A stretch of DNA of 64,000 bases from positions 17,475 through 81,474 of the forward strand of contig NZ_JNVB01000008.1 of NCBI RefSeq assembly GCF_000770305.1. Reading direction: 5' to 3'. The notes under the pieces were generated by a model, which was given only the letters and a program-made list of their open reading frames with translations, searched no databases and had not been told where the DNA came from. Both the position numbers and the translations under genes were made by a program. The stretch's first letter is position 1. Each line of letters starts with the position of its first letter. Source of the stretch: Erwinia oleae (GTDB lineage: Bacteria > Pseudomonadota > Gammaproteobacteria > Enterobacterales > Enterobacteriaceae). Positions 46,330-55,295 of the stretch are shown here, in pieces.

Positions 46330-47633
46330 GGCACCTCCGCTGGCCGAACTCATTAAAAAGCCGCTACGGGCTGCTGTTGATCCTGCTGGTGTTAATTACG
46401 CAACTGCTCTCAACGCTGGTTTTCCTTCACTATGTGCAGCGGCCTCGCGTTAATGACGCCGCTCACCTTCTTGCCGCGCAGGCGCAGATGCTGAATACCA
46501 TCCTGCGTTCCGTTCCGCCGCAGGACAGACCGCGTTACGTCAGGCAGCTCAATGCACAGAGCGCGCCGCCGCCCGGTCTGGAAGAACCGGATTCCGACGG
46601 CCTGCGCGGCTTTGTTCGCGGTTTTGACCTGCAACGCTTCGTGCAGCAGTTGCGCGTTCGTCTGCCTGACGATATGGACGTGCGCTGGGAGCCTTCTCCG
46701 GCACGACGCTTCTGGTTTCGTATCCACATCGCCGGTGAAGCCTGGTGGATCACGTTGCCCAATATCCAGGCCGAAAGCATCACCGGCTGGGGCATCGCAC
46801 TGTTGCTGTCGCTGTTGCTTTCCATCGTTGCACTGGCGGTGGCCTGGTTTACCCATCGTCACTTTACCCGGCCGTTAACGCGGCTGGTGCGTGCTGCACG
46901 CGCGCTGGGCCGGGGCGATAAACCGGCACCATTAGCACTGAGCGGCCCGCGGGAAATCGTTGAGGTCAGCATGACCTTTAATCAGATGTTACAGGGACTG
47001 TCCGACCAGGAGGAGAAGCGCGCGGTATTGCTGGCCGGTATTTCGCACGATATTCGCACGCCGTTAACCAAGCTGCGTCTGGCTATCGCCATGACGCCCG
47101 GGCGCGAGGCAGCGGAAGAAGATTATCAACGCTACTTCGATGATATCGATGGCATCCTGCAACAATTTATCGAATATGCGCGTGGTGAAAGCCATGAGCC
47201 GATGGAAAAGGGCGATCTTAACCTGCTGTTAAGCGCGCTGGCACAGGATTACGCCGGGCTGGGAATATTTTTTGATTTGCGACTGGAGCCGCTGCCGGTT
47301 TTCTCATGGCGGCGAACCAGTATTCTGCGATTGTGCATGAATCTTATGCAAAACGCGGCGAAATATGGCGTAAAAGAGCTGGAAGTTGCCAGCTGGCATC
47401 ATCAGGGCTATGCATGGATTGCCATCAGCGATCGCGGGCCTGGCATTCCTGCCGATGAGCTGCATGAAATTACTCAGCCTTTCAATCGCGGCAGGCGCAA
47501 TATGCAGCTCAGCGGTGCCGGGCTGGGGTTAGCGATTGCCGAGCGCATTGTTGCACAGCATCAGGGTGAGCTGCGGATCAGCAATCGCGAACGCGGGGGC
47601 CTTGAGGTGGTTTTTACGCTGAAGATGCGGTGA
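46326..47633 (+). CDS. EnvZ-like sensor histidine kinase
   Basis: 435 residues. Two membrane helices (about 14-38 and 155-175) flank a periplasmic sensor of about 115 residues rich in Arg and Pro; a HAMP domain follows. Phospho-acceptor H241 is in LAGISHDIRTPLTKLR; ATPase boxes N (CMNLMQNAAKYG), G1 (DRGPGIP) and G2 (GAGLGLAIAE) are intact. Closest in layout to EnvZ. Cognate to the preceding regulator; stimulus unknown. Confidence 0.92.
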   Translation: MRHLRWPNSLKSRYGLLLILLVLITQLLSTLVFLHYVQRPRVNDAAHLLAAQAQMLNTILRSVPPQDRPRYVRQLNAQSAPPPGLEEPDSDGLRGFVRGFDLQRFVQQLRVRLPDDMDVRWEPSPARRFWFRIHIAGEAWWITLPNIQAESITGWGIALLLSLLLSIVALAVAWFTHRHFTRPLTRLVRAARALGRGDKPAPLALSGPREIVEVSMTFNQMLQGLSDQEEKRAVLLAGISHDIRTPLTKLRLAIAMTPGREAAEEDYQRYFDDIDGILQQFIEYARGESHEPMEKGDLNLLLSALAQDYAGLGIFFDLRLEPLPVFSWRRTSILRLCMNLMQNAAKYGVKELEVASWHHQGYAWIAISDRGPGIPADELHEITQPFNRGRRNMQLSGAGLGLAIAERIVAQHQGELRISNRERGGLEVVFTLKMR

Positions 47634-47673
47634 AAATAGCGCCAGCGCACAACGGCGGCGCTATCAAAAGGGA

Positions 47674-48075
47674 TCAGCCTGCGGTAGTAGGTTCTTCAGC
47701 AAAGCTTGGTTTATCTTTCTGTACGGAGTAGGCGACGCGCTTCACCTGACCGGCTTCGGTGGTGATCTCCACCGGCTGAATGGTGACCTGACCAAACCCA
47801 AACAGCGTGCGCACATAGCCGCCAACTTTATGTTTACCGGGCGCCATTCGCAACTCTTTGCTTTCGCCGCGAGCCAGCATGCCCGCATCGTTGCCATCGA
47901 CGGTGAGGAAGACGGATGAACCATCGTCAGCCCGGCTGGAAATGTGCGAGACACTGACCTGGGCGGGGCCGGATGTAAACGCCTGAGACGTCTCTGCTTC
48001 CGCTGCCGGATGCTTAGCACAGCCGGTCAGCGCCATAGCGGCAACGGCCGCCGCCAGAGTAAAACGGAACATCAT
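47674..48075 (-). CDS. Uncharacterised lipoprotein
   Basis: 133 residues. Lipobox ALTGC with acylated Cys19. The mature part is a beta-rich domain of PEGA type (FLTVDGNDAGMLARGESKELRMAPGKHKVGGYVRT), a fold often seen in envelope proteins. It lies convergent with the kinase gene. I do not recognise a named family. Confidence 0.8.
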   Translation of the reverse strand: MMFRFTLAAAVAAMALTGCAKHPAAEAETSQAFTSGPAQVSVSHISSRADDGSSVFLTVDGNDAGMLARGESKELRMAPGKHKVGGYVRTLFGFGQVTIQPVEITTEAGQVKRVAYSVQKDKPSFAEEPTTAG

Positions 48076-48285
48076 AAGACCTCATTTTCCTCGAAGGATA
48101 TAGAACAGCCTATTTTAACGTTTCTGCCTGGGTATATACAGCGGGGAAGCGTTAGGGTTCATCTTAATTTGTTAAAATTTTCCGCAATGCCGTCATTTTA
48201 TTCGCCTTTCCTGTCAACTTTGCCACTCTGTGCCATGCTTTAGGAAATATGTCGAAAACGGCACAGCCTGCAATAAGGAGATAAG

Positions 48286-48678
48286 ATGAAAAAGATGCTG
48301 ACACTCGCCGCCATTCTGGTAATGAGCTGCAATGCAATGGCAGAGAAAGGCGGATTTAAAGGTGGAGACGCGCCGCCGCCGCCGCATAAACAGGATGCCG
48401 GCTATAAAGGTTCTGAAGATACGAATGAAGGCAAAAGCAGCGATGTTCGTTCGCTTCGTGATGGCGCCTGGGTAACGCTGGAAGGCAATATCATTAAAAA
48501 GACCGGCAAAGATCGTTACGATTTTCGTGATAAATCCGGCGTGATAGAGGTGATTATTCCGCAGGCAGCATGGAAAGGTAAAGAGCGGGGCGCGGACGAT
48601 CTTCTCCGCATCAGCGGCTATGTGAAAGGACAGGGCAAGACCAGACATGTTGACGTTCAGCGGCTGGACGAACCTTAA
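48286..48678 (+). CDS. YgiW/YdeI-family OB-fold stress protein
   Basis: 130 residues. Signal peptide MKKMLTLAAILVMSCNAMA-EK; then a Gly/Pro-rich spacer (FKGGDAPPPPHK) and the bacterial OB-fold domain SSDVRSLRDGAWVTLEGNIIKKTGKDRYDFRDKSGVIEVIIPQAAWKG. Family members (YgiW, YdeI/OmdA, VisP) aid tolerance to peroxide, acid and cationic peptides. AAGGAG precedes the ATG; a strong terminator follows. Confidence 0.9.
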   Translation: MKKMLTLAAILVMSCNAMAEKGGFKGGDAPPPPHKQDAGYKGSEDTNEGKSSDVRSLRDGAWVTLEGNIIKKTGKDRYDFRDKSGVIEVIIPQAAWKGKERGADDLLRISGYVKGQGKTRHVDVQRLDEP

Positions 48679-48689
48679 GCATCCGATAC

Positions 48690-48710
48690 AGCCCCATAAG
48701 GGGCTTTTTT
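48690..48710 (+). terminator. Terminator after the OB-fold gene
   Basis: Stem AGCCCC (48690-48695), loop ATAA, stem GGGGCT (48700-48705) and T-run. Confidence 0.92.
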
Positions 48711-48744
48711 TGCGCGCCGCAACGCCCGGAACAGAGGAGATCGG

Positions 48745-50368
48745 ATGCAGAATGAAAAATGTGAAGTGCTGGTCGTTGGCGCCGGCCCAACCGGACTGAT
48801 GGCGGCCTGCCTGCTTGAACAGTGCGGCATTCACGTGAAAATCATCGACAAGTCGATCTCCGCCTCGCAGGAGTCGCGCGCGGCAGTGATGTCGGCGCGC
48901 TCGCTTGAGCTGTTTGCCTCACTGGGAATGAGTGAAACGGTGCTGGCGCAGGGGGCAATCACGCGCAATATTGACTTTTTCATCTCTGGTCGCCATCAGG
49001 GCGGGCTGGACTATGCGCACTGCACGTCTGTCGACACGCCTTTTCGATTTATTCTGATGATCCCGCAGTCCAGAACTGAAGCCATCATGCTGGACAGACT
49101 TCAGTCGCGCGGTATTCACGTGCAACGGGGCGCAGAACTGGTCGCGCTACGTACGCTGGCAAACGGCGCCGAAGCCGACGTAGTCAGCGCCTCCGAACAG
49201 AAAACCATTGAGGCGATATATCATTGGCGCAGACGGTGGTCACAGTACCGTCCGGCATTTGCTCGGTCTCGGTTTCGACGGCGAAAAATATCCGCAAAAT
49301 TTTTTGCTGGGCGACGTGCATGTTGACTGGCAGTGGGATCACGAGCGGTTTCGTATCTTTATGCATGGCGAACGCATCGGCCTTTTTTTGCCGCTGGGCG
49401 GCAACGGTCTGTCGCGCGTCATGACGACCGACATGAACGGTGGATCGGACAACGATGCGGAACAGCTGCGCCTTGAAACATTGCAACAGGCATTCAGTGA
49501 GGCCGCGCAGGTTCCGGTGACGCTCAGCAATGCGCGCTGGTTGTCAAAGTTCAGCACCCATCACCGCATCGTCGATCGTTATCGTTCGGGGCACATATTT
49601 GTCGCGGGTGACGCCGCGCATATTCACTCTCCGGCAGGCGGCCAGGGGATGAATACCGGTCTACAGGATGCGGCAAATCTGGTATGGAAAATCAAAAACG
49701 TCCTGCATCACCACGCTGCGGCGCCGCTGCTGGACAGCTATGAGTATGAAAGACTGCCCGTAGCGCGCGAAACGTTGGCATTTACCGATAAGATTTTTCA
49801 TCTTGCCGCCGGACAAAAAGGCTGGCGGGCCAGCTTCCGCGACCGTATTGCACCGCTGCTGATTGGCCCGGCGTCGCGCCTGCATAGCGTGCAGGAGAGG
49901 GCGTTTCGAAAATTTGGTCAGCTTGATATCCGCTATGCCCAGGGCAGCTACATTTCTGATATCAGCGAGAGTGATTCACCGGCCCAGCCCGGCGATCGCG
50001 CGCCTGACGCGCAGATAACCCGACATCAGGATCTGTTCGATCTGCTGGCTGGTTACCGTTTCACCCTCATGCTGCTTTCACGCAAGCCGCTTGAGCCGCA
50101 ACACGCCGAGTCATATCTTAAACGGCTCTCATCCGTCAGAGCATCGCTGGCGCAGACGCTGCTGCTCGCGCCGATGACCACAGGGAGTCACGCAGCGGTG
50201 ATAAGCCCTACGTGCAACGATGTCTTTACCCATTACGGTTTGCACGATGACAGCTCTCAGGCGGTATTATTGATCCGCCCTGATGGTTTTATCGCCTGGC
50301 GCAGCAATGACGATAATCTTACGGCGGCAGATGCCTGGCTTACACGTTTTTTTGCGGCGCCTGTCTGA
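48745..50368 (+). pseudogene. FAD-dependent aromatic-type monooxygenase gene with a frameshift
   Basis: Group A flavoprotein monooxygenase (PheA/MhpA/TetX-like). The first part (48745 to about 49215) has the dinucleotide motif VLVVGAGPTGLMAACLL; the second part (about 49217-50368) has the DG motif YIIGADGGHSTVR and the GD motif GHIFVAGDAAHIHSPAGGQGMNTGLQDAANLVWK. The parts are in different frames: removing one base in GCGATATAT near 49216 joins E-A to Y-I-I-G-A-D-G-G. The restored protein would be about 540 residues with a thioredoxin-like C-terminal domain. GAGGAGAT precedes the start. Read error or real inactivation. Confidence 0.9.
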
Positions 50369-50371
50369 ACC

Positions 50372-51685
50372 TCAGCGACTGCCCGCACCGTTCCAGCGCG
50401 CTTTGAGCAAGTTAACCGCCTCCAGCACCTGTGGCTGATTAAGATAGTCTTCCCTGAACAGAATAGTGCCGTCGACCTCCGGTAAAGATTCGTTTAAATC
50501 GAGCTGTTTTTTCAGTTCCGGCACGCCGCTGCTTATTGTCCACTCTGGCTCAACCGTTGAGGGCATTCCCACTTTGTACAACGCCACGCCGATATACAGA
50601 CGGGTATGGGTGGGCTTCACCACGTCGGCCCACCATCGGGTTAATTCATCGTAGCGGGCGGCCTGGCGCGAGAACGGCCAGTAAATCTGCGGAGCAATAT
50701 AATCCAGTAACCCTTGCTGCACCCAGCGGCGGGTGTCGGCATAGGATTCATCATAGGCGGCCGCACCACGGGTATCGGATCCGGCCGGATCGTGCGAGCG
50801 GTTGCGCCACACGCCCGCAGGACTGACGCCAAATGCGACGGCAGGTTTTATCTGTTTGATAGCGCGTGAAACCTGTTCAATAAGCCGCTGAGTATTATGG
50901 CGTCGCCAGTCCGCTTTTGAAGCAAAACCCTGACCATATTGCCTGAAGGTTTCGCTGTCGTTGAGCGGAGAACCCAGCGTCTCGGCATAAAAATAATCAT
51001 CAAACTGCACGCCATCAACGGGATATTGCGTAACCACTTCGGCCACAATGCTGGTTATCCAGTCTCGTACCTCCGGAATGCCCGGATCGAGAACATAACG
51101 TTCGCCGGCGGTGCGCACCCAGTCAGGATGCAGCAAAAATACGCTGGCGGGATGCAATGACAGCGTCTGATTCAGTTCTGACACCGTTGACGTTTTCGTA
51201 TTAACGGTGACGCGATAGGGGTTAAACCATGCATGAACTTTAATGCCGCGCTTGTGGGCTTCATCCAGCACAAACTGAAGCGGATCGTAACCGGGATCGT
51301 CACCAATCCGGCCGGTCAGCATATCTGACCACGGCAAGATTTTTGATGACCAGAGCGCCGTGCCGTCGGGTTTAACCTGAAAAAAGAGAGTATTGACGTT
51401 CAGACTCTTCAATTTATCCAGCTTTTGTATCAGCGCCTGCTGCTGCTGGCTGATACGCGCGGAGGCGCTGCGCACGTTGATGGAACTGACGGGCGGCCAG
51501 TCGAGACGTGACACCGTCGCCAGCCAGACGCCTCGCACTGGTTGCTGAAGCTGAGGTGGTTGGGCCGCAATGGGATGTTCCGCCACGGGAGGAAAGGGCG
51601 TTACTAACGATTTCGGCGGTTCCGTGGCGCAACCGGCAAGCAGAAGCGCGCCGAAAATCAGCGCGCCTGGCCGTATAAAAGGCAT
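50372..51685 (-). CDS. digH: Divisome-localised glycosyl hydrolase DigH (YddW), GHL10
   Basis: 437 residues (E. coli about 439). Lipoprotein signal LIFGALLLAGC with acylated Cys19; then the GHL10 TIM-barrel. It cleaves denuded peptidoglycan glycans at the division site in E. coli. Visible marks are RGVWLATVSRLDWPP, HAWFNPYRV, and the likely catalytic acidic motif GVQFDDYFYAE near 225. It is convergent with the monooxygenase gene, only 3 bases apart. Confidence 0.92.
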   Translation of the reverse strand: MPFIRPGALIFGALLLAGCATEPPKSLVTPFPPVAEHPIAAQPPQLQQPVRGVWLATVSRLDWPPVSSINVRSASARISQQQQALIQKLDKLKSLNVNTLFFQVKPDGTALWSSKILPWSDMLTGRIGDDPGYDPLQFVLDEAHKRGIKVHAWFNPYRVTVNTKTSTVSELNQTLSLHPASVFLLHPDWVRTAGERYVLDPGIPEVRDWITSIVAEVVTQYPVDGVQFDDYFYAETLGSPLNDSETFRQYGQGFASKADWRRHNTQRLIEQVSRAIKQIKPAVAFGVSPAGVWRNRSHDPAGSDTRGAAAYDESYADTRRWVQQGLLDYIAPQIYWPFSRQAARYDELTRWWADVVKPTHTRLYIGVALYKVGMPSTVEPEWTISSGVPELKKQLDLNESLPEVDGTILFREDYLNQPQVLEAVNLLKARWNGAGSR

Positions 51686-51813
51686 GATCGAAGGGACGTG
51701 CCGGGAAAGAGGGATAACAGGCTCCGGTTGTTTCTTATCATTGCGATGAAGAGCATTGTCTTACTATTCGCAGTAATGTCAACGTGTTGTGAGCCAGATT
51801 ATCGCATCAGCGC

Positions 51814-52122
51814 TCAGGTAAGATCTGACGCGGGCAACGCTTTCAGCAGGTTTTCCGGCACAGTCGTTTTTGGCAGGGGAAGCCGGAACAGCTTGCTTTC
51901 CGGCTCAAGCGATACCGTACGCAAATGACGGTTGCAGATGAACCATATTTCGTCGCGATCGTTTGACAGGATGTAATAGGCGTCGGAGGTTTCAGAGGGA
52001 TTAAAGCATCCCAGCGCACGATATGCCGTGCCTGAACTGAAGCCACTTGCCAGAGGCAGCGGCCGCGGACCATTAGCAAGCTCTTCGATTCTCAGATACA
52101 GACCAGTTTCCAACCAAAGCAT
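51814..52122 (-). CDS. Hypothetical protein, 102 residues
   Basis: Not recognised. The product (MLWLETGLYLRIEELANGP...) has no signal peptide or membrane segment and ends in a basic, Leu/Pro-rich tail. A central YYILSNDRDEIWFICNRHLRTVSL resembles a small beta-sheet domain. The ribosome site is weak. It lies between digH and the decayed sugar locus. Codon use is near that of the neighbours, so it is probably real. Confidence 0.6.
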   Translation of the reverse strand: MLWLETGLYLRIEELANGPRPLPLASGFSSGTAYRALGCFNPSETSDAYYILSNDRDEIWFICNRHLRTVSLEPESKLFRLPLPKTTVPENLLKALPASDLT

Positions 52123-52179
52123 AAGTTATAACGCTTCATCAAAGGGGGAGTTTACTGAGTATAGCTGCGGAACGGTAAG

Positions 52180-52380
52180 TCATCGTTCCAATTCATGTAA
52201 CACCAGAAGCGTTCTGTATTTTAAAGCCTGATTGCACTCTGCAAATGTCAATAAGCCGTCGTGATTAAGCAAAACCAGAGTGCTAAGCTTTAGCCCTCTG
52301 GCGATAAACTCTTGCTGGCTACAATCAGGCTTTTTGGCCGTTTTCAGCCGAACAGTCGCTGATGATTTTGCGTAAGGGCA
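52180..52380 (-). other. Possible gene remnant overlapping the pfkB 3' end, with nested inverted repeats
   Basis: Read on the - strand, the frame ending at the TGA of 52180-52182 stays open for about 66 codons and gives a protein-like stretch (QQEFIARGLKLSTLVLLNHDG... LLVLHELER). No ATG, GTG or well-placed TTG opens it, and its 5' part overlaps pfkB, so an intact gene is unlikely. The same interval has 12-bp inverted repeats (52223-52234 and 52322-52333) around 8-bp (52234-52241/52276-52283) and 5-bp (52291-52295/52317-52321) arms. Either coding decay or RNA structure is possible. Confidence 0.35.
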
Positions 52381-53279
52381 TGTGCAACATCAGGCAGCAT
52401 CGGGAAAGAGCTTTGACCGCCGTATTTCTGAATTGAACATGAACTGATTTCAGCAGCGAAAGGAATACCTTCTTCCAGCGGAAGTCTGTTGACCAGACAA
52501 TATGCAAGCCCGCCAATGAATGAGTCTCCGGCACCGGTTGTATCAACAACATCCGGGCAGAATACGGCCGGAAAGTGCCGCGCACCCTCATCGCCGGATA
52601 GCACTGCGCCTTTTTCTCCCAGCGTAATAATCACCCGATCCTTCACCCGCTGATGCAGGCTTTCCGCGCAGGTTAACGCCTCTCTGACCGACGTTACCGG
52701 CCCTGCACTCATAAAGCTCGCTTCCGTCTCATTGACGACCAGAAAATCGACCTGACTGAGAGCCTGCGCAGAAATATCGCGGGCAGGGGCATTGTTCAAT
52801 AAAATTTTGCAATCATGTTGGCGCGCCAGGGTAATAGCGCGTTCAACCAGGCGATCGGGTATTTCAGATTGCAGGATAACCAATGGCCGATCGATGAACA
52901 AATCAGCATTAATATCATCCTCAGCGATCAGATAGTTTGCGCCTTTGATTATGGTACTGCAATAATCACCGGATTCCAGGATCTGAACGATGCCAATACC
53001 TGAGGTTTTTCCGCGTTGGGAAATCTTGTCAACTGAAACGCCGTTTTCGTTAAGTGATTTAATCAGTTCTGCGCCATAAATATCATTTCCAACGCATCCA
53101 ACCATGTTGACATTCAGACCCAGCCTGGCGCACTGAACTGCCTGATTAGCACCTTTTCCACCCGGCATCAGCATCAATTCGTTGCCGGTAAATGTCTCCC
53201 CAATTTCCGGTAGACGATCCTGCTGGACAAGAATGTCATAGTTAAGACTGCCAATAACAACAACATTATGTTTCATCAT
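52344..53279 (-). CDS. PfkB/ribokinase-family sugar kinase
   Basis: 311 residues. The N-terminal signature GGKGANQAVQCARLG lies at 41-55 and the C-terminal DTTGAGDSFIGGLAYCL near 250 carries the catalytic Asp. Ribokinase-like, phosphorylating a sugar or sugar derivative with ATP. It follows the stump of an RpiR regulator by 8 bases, so both were once in one transcript; that promoter now seems deleted. More AT-rich than the flanking backbone. Confidence 0.88.
   Translation of the reverse strand: MMKHNVVVIGSLNYDILVQQDRLPEIGETFTGNELMLMPGGKGANQAVQCARLGLNVNMVGCVGNDIYGAELIKSLNENGVSVDKISQRGKTSGIGIVQILESGDYCSTIIKGANYLIAEDDINADLFIDRPLVILQSEIPDRLVERAITLARQHDCKILLNNAPARDISAQALSQVDFLVVNETEASFMSAGPVTSVREALTCAESLHQRVKDRVIITLGEKGAVLSGDEGARHFPAVFCPDVVDTTGAGDSFIGGLAYCLVNRLPLEEGIPFAAEISSCSIQKYGGQSSFPMLPDVAHALTQNHQRLFG
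52781..52788 (+). promoter_or_regulatory. KOPS octamer
   Basis: GGGCAGGG inside the kinase gene, 2.5 kb from dif and pointing to it. Confidence 0.6.
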
Positions 53280-53287
53280 TTAAGCCC

Positions 53288-53452
53288 TTAATTGGCGGTG
53301 CGCTTGGACACAACCGCATTTCTGGTATTGTGTAAACTTGTCTGGCTTTTTTCACTGGTCTTGCTGGCAATAATGGTAAAAATGGCATCCAGAATATTCA
53401 GATGCACAATACGCGTGGTGGCATTTTCACCGGTAATGGGATTGTTCTTTAC
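53288..53452 (-). pseudogene. C-terminal stump of an RpiR-family regulator
   Basis: The - strand reads about 55 residues (KNNPITGENATTRIVHLNILDAIFTIIASK... then TAA at 53288), the end of the SIS sugar-phosphate-binding domain of an RpiR regulator. The DNA-binding half and start are absent. Upstream of about 53452 the sequence belongs to an oppositely oriented sugar isomerase gene, so a deletion has joined the two. Confidence 0.75.
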
Positions 53453-53454
53453 CG

Positions 53455-53886
53455 ATGAAATTGCTGATTGAGGATGTTGGTTCTGACAATCTGGGTATTA
53501 CTCTCGATTTCTGTCATATGATAATGAAGAAAGAGAATCCGGCATTTTCGCTGTTTCAGTCGGCGCGCAGAAATCGCCTGGTGGGCTTCCATCTGAATGA
53601 TGGTTACGGTCATTTTGATGATGGTCTGATGCTTGGTTCAGTGCATCTTATGCAAACTCTGGAATATATCTATTATGCGAAACGCGTAAATTTCAACGGT
53701 CTGATTTATTTCGATACATTCCCAAGTCGTGAAGATCCGGTTGCCGAATGCGCTCAGAACATCCACATGTACAAAGCACTTTCTGACTTTATTGATCGCC
53801 TTAGCATCGAAGAAATCGATCAGTTGATCAAAAGTCAGGATGCATTAAAAGTGCAGGGCATGATGATGAAAATGCTCGCAAAATAA
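53455..53886 (+). pseudogene. C-terminal stump of a TIM-barrel sugar isomerase/epimerase
   Basis: 143 residues readable from an internal ATG. IEDVGSDNLGITLDFCHMIMKKENP and LVGFHLNDGYGHFDDGLMLGSVHL carry the metal-binding Asp/His and His/Asp pairs of xylose-isomerase-like epimerases, but the first half of the usual ~300-residue barrel is missing. There is no ribosome site before the ATG. It stands head to head with the RpiR stump and 62 bases before a polyol permease. Confidence 0.8.
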
Positions 53887-53948
53887 TTAAATAACTTAAA
53901 TCTTACCTCGTATTTACAACCAATCAGTGCCAGTCACTGGGGGAAACT

Positions 53949-55184
53949 ATGTTTGATAAAATAGGTTTGCCTAAAAACTTGCTGTGGGGCTATATCGGCC
54001 TGGCTATTTTTATGATCGGCGATGGCGTTGAACAGGCGTGGATATCCATCTGGCTGGTTGAGAAGGGGCTATCAGTGGCTCAGGCCTCGTATCTGATCAC
54101 GGCATATGGTGTTACCGTCACGCTGGCAGCCTGGGTGACAGGCGTGTTAGTGCAGACGCTGGGGCCGCGCAAAGTGATGGTGTATGGCTTGATCACTTTT
54201 GTCATTGGCAGTATTGGTTTTATCGCCGTCGGGCTTAAGACCATGCACATGGCTTGGATGGTGCCTTTTTATGCTATTCGAGGCATCGGCTATCCCTTGT
54301 TTGCCTACTCATTTCTGGTATGGATTAACTACAGCACACCCGTGGCGCGACGATCTACCGCAGTGGGCTGGTTCTGGTTCACCTTCTCATTAGGTTTAAG
54401 TGTTATTGGTCCATTCTTCTCATCTCTGGCCTTACCGGTGTTGGGAGAAATTCATGTGCTGTGGTTAGGGATGGTATTTGTCATCGTTGGCTCAGTGCTG
54501 GGGATTTGGGTGAACCGTGATGTGGTGCCTGCATCCGAAATACATCCTTTCAGCGCGGCTGAGTTAATCAAAGGTATAACCATATTACAAAGGCCGGTGA
54601 TTGCTATCGGACTGGTGGTAAAATCGGTAAATGGGATCGCCCAATACGGTTTGGCCACGTTTCTGCCGCTGTACCTGATAAGTTTCGGCTACAGTAAAAC
54701 CGAGTGGCTGCATATGTGGTCAGCAGTATTCCTGGTGGCTATTTTCGCGAATCTGTTCTTCGGCTTCTTTGGCGACAAATTCGGCTGGCGAACAACGATC
54801 ATGTGGGTGGGTGGCTTTGCGTATGCAGTAGTGCTGATTCTGGTATGGGCGGTACCGCAGGTGCTGGGCCATAATTTCTATGTAATGGCGTTCGTACTGT
54901 GTTTATGCGGCATTACCATGGCCGGATATGTTCCTTTATCTGCGCTTTTCCCAATGCTGGCACCCGACAGTAAAGGCGCTGCAATGTCGGTATTAAATCT
55001 TGGCGCAGGTCTGGGGGCATTTATCGCACCGGCGATAACCGCCTTGTTCTACACGTCGCTTGGGGCAGGAGGCGTGCTGGGAATTTATGCGGGACTGTAT
55101 TTGTTGAGTGGTGTGCTCACGCCATTCCTCAAAACCCCGGAAGAACTTGGTGAACAGATAGAAATGAAGGACAAAACTGCCTGA
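53949..55184 (+). CDS. Polyol permease-family MFS transporter (RbtT/DalT-like)
   Basis: 411 residues, 12 helices. The start GLPKNLLWGYIGLAIFMIGDGVEQAWISIWL and the segment FYAIRGIGYPLFAYSFLVWI closely follow ribitol/arabinitol transporters. Last gene of the sugar locus. It looks intact, but its presumed promoter upstream of the isomerase is lost, so expression is doubtful. Stem-loop terminator follows. AT-rich relative to the backbone, in line with acquisition. Confidence 0.88.
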   Translation: MFDKIGLPKNLLWGYIGLAIFMIGDGVEQAWISIWLVEKGLSVAQASYLITAYGVTVTLAAWVTGVLVQTLGPRKVMVYGLITFVIGSIGFIAVGLKTMHMAWMVPFYAIRGIGYPLFAYSFLVWINYSTPVARRSTAVGWFWFTFSLGLSVIGPFFSSLALPVLGEIHVLWLGMVFVIVGSVLGIWVNRDVVPASEIHPFSAAELIKGITILQRPVIAIGLVVKSVNGIAQYGLATFLPLYLISFGYSKTEWLHMWSAVFLVAIFANLFFGFFGDKFGWRTTIMWVGGFAYAVVLILVWAVPQVLGHNFYVMAFVLCLCGITMAGYVPLSALFPMLAPDSKGAAMSVLNLGAGLGAFIAPAITALFYTSLGAGGVLGIYAGLYLLSGVLTPFLKTPEELGEQIEMKDKTA

Positions 55185-55208
55185 CAGGTAATGATGTGTT
55201 GTTTCTGA

Positions 55209-55237
55209 AAACCCAGTCGATGTACTGGGTTTTTTAC
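55209..55237 (+). terminator. Terminator after the polyol permease
   Basis: Stem AAACCCAGT (55209-55217), loop CGATGT, stem ACTGGGTTT (55224-55232), then T-run. Confidence 0.9.
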
Positions 55238-55295
55238 AGGCTTTAATTTGTTGTAATGGGGAGGCGATCCGGACATAGATGAACCATTACAGCTA

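Noticed and set aside
51508..51520. GTGACACCGTCGC in digH as matS
   Set aside because: One mismatch in the invariant right arm (GTCGC for GTCAC).
52223..52333. Miniature transposon with 12-bp terminal inverted repeats
   Set aside because: No target-site duplication at the ends and no second copy seen in the window.
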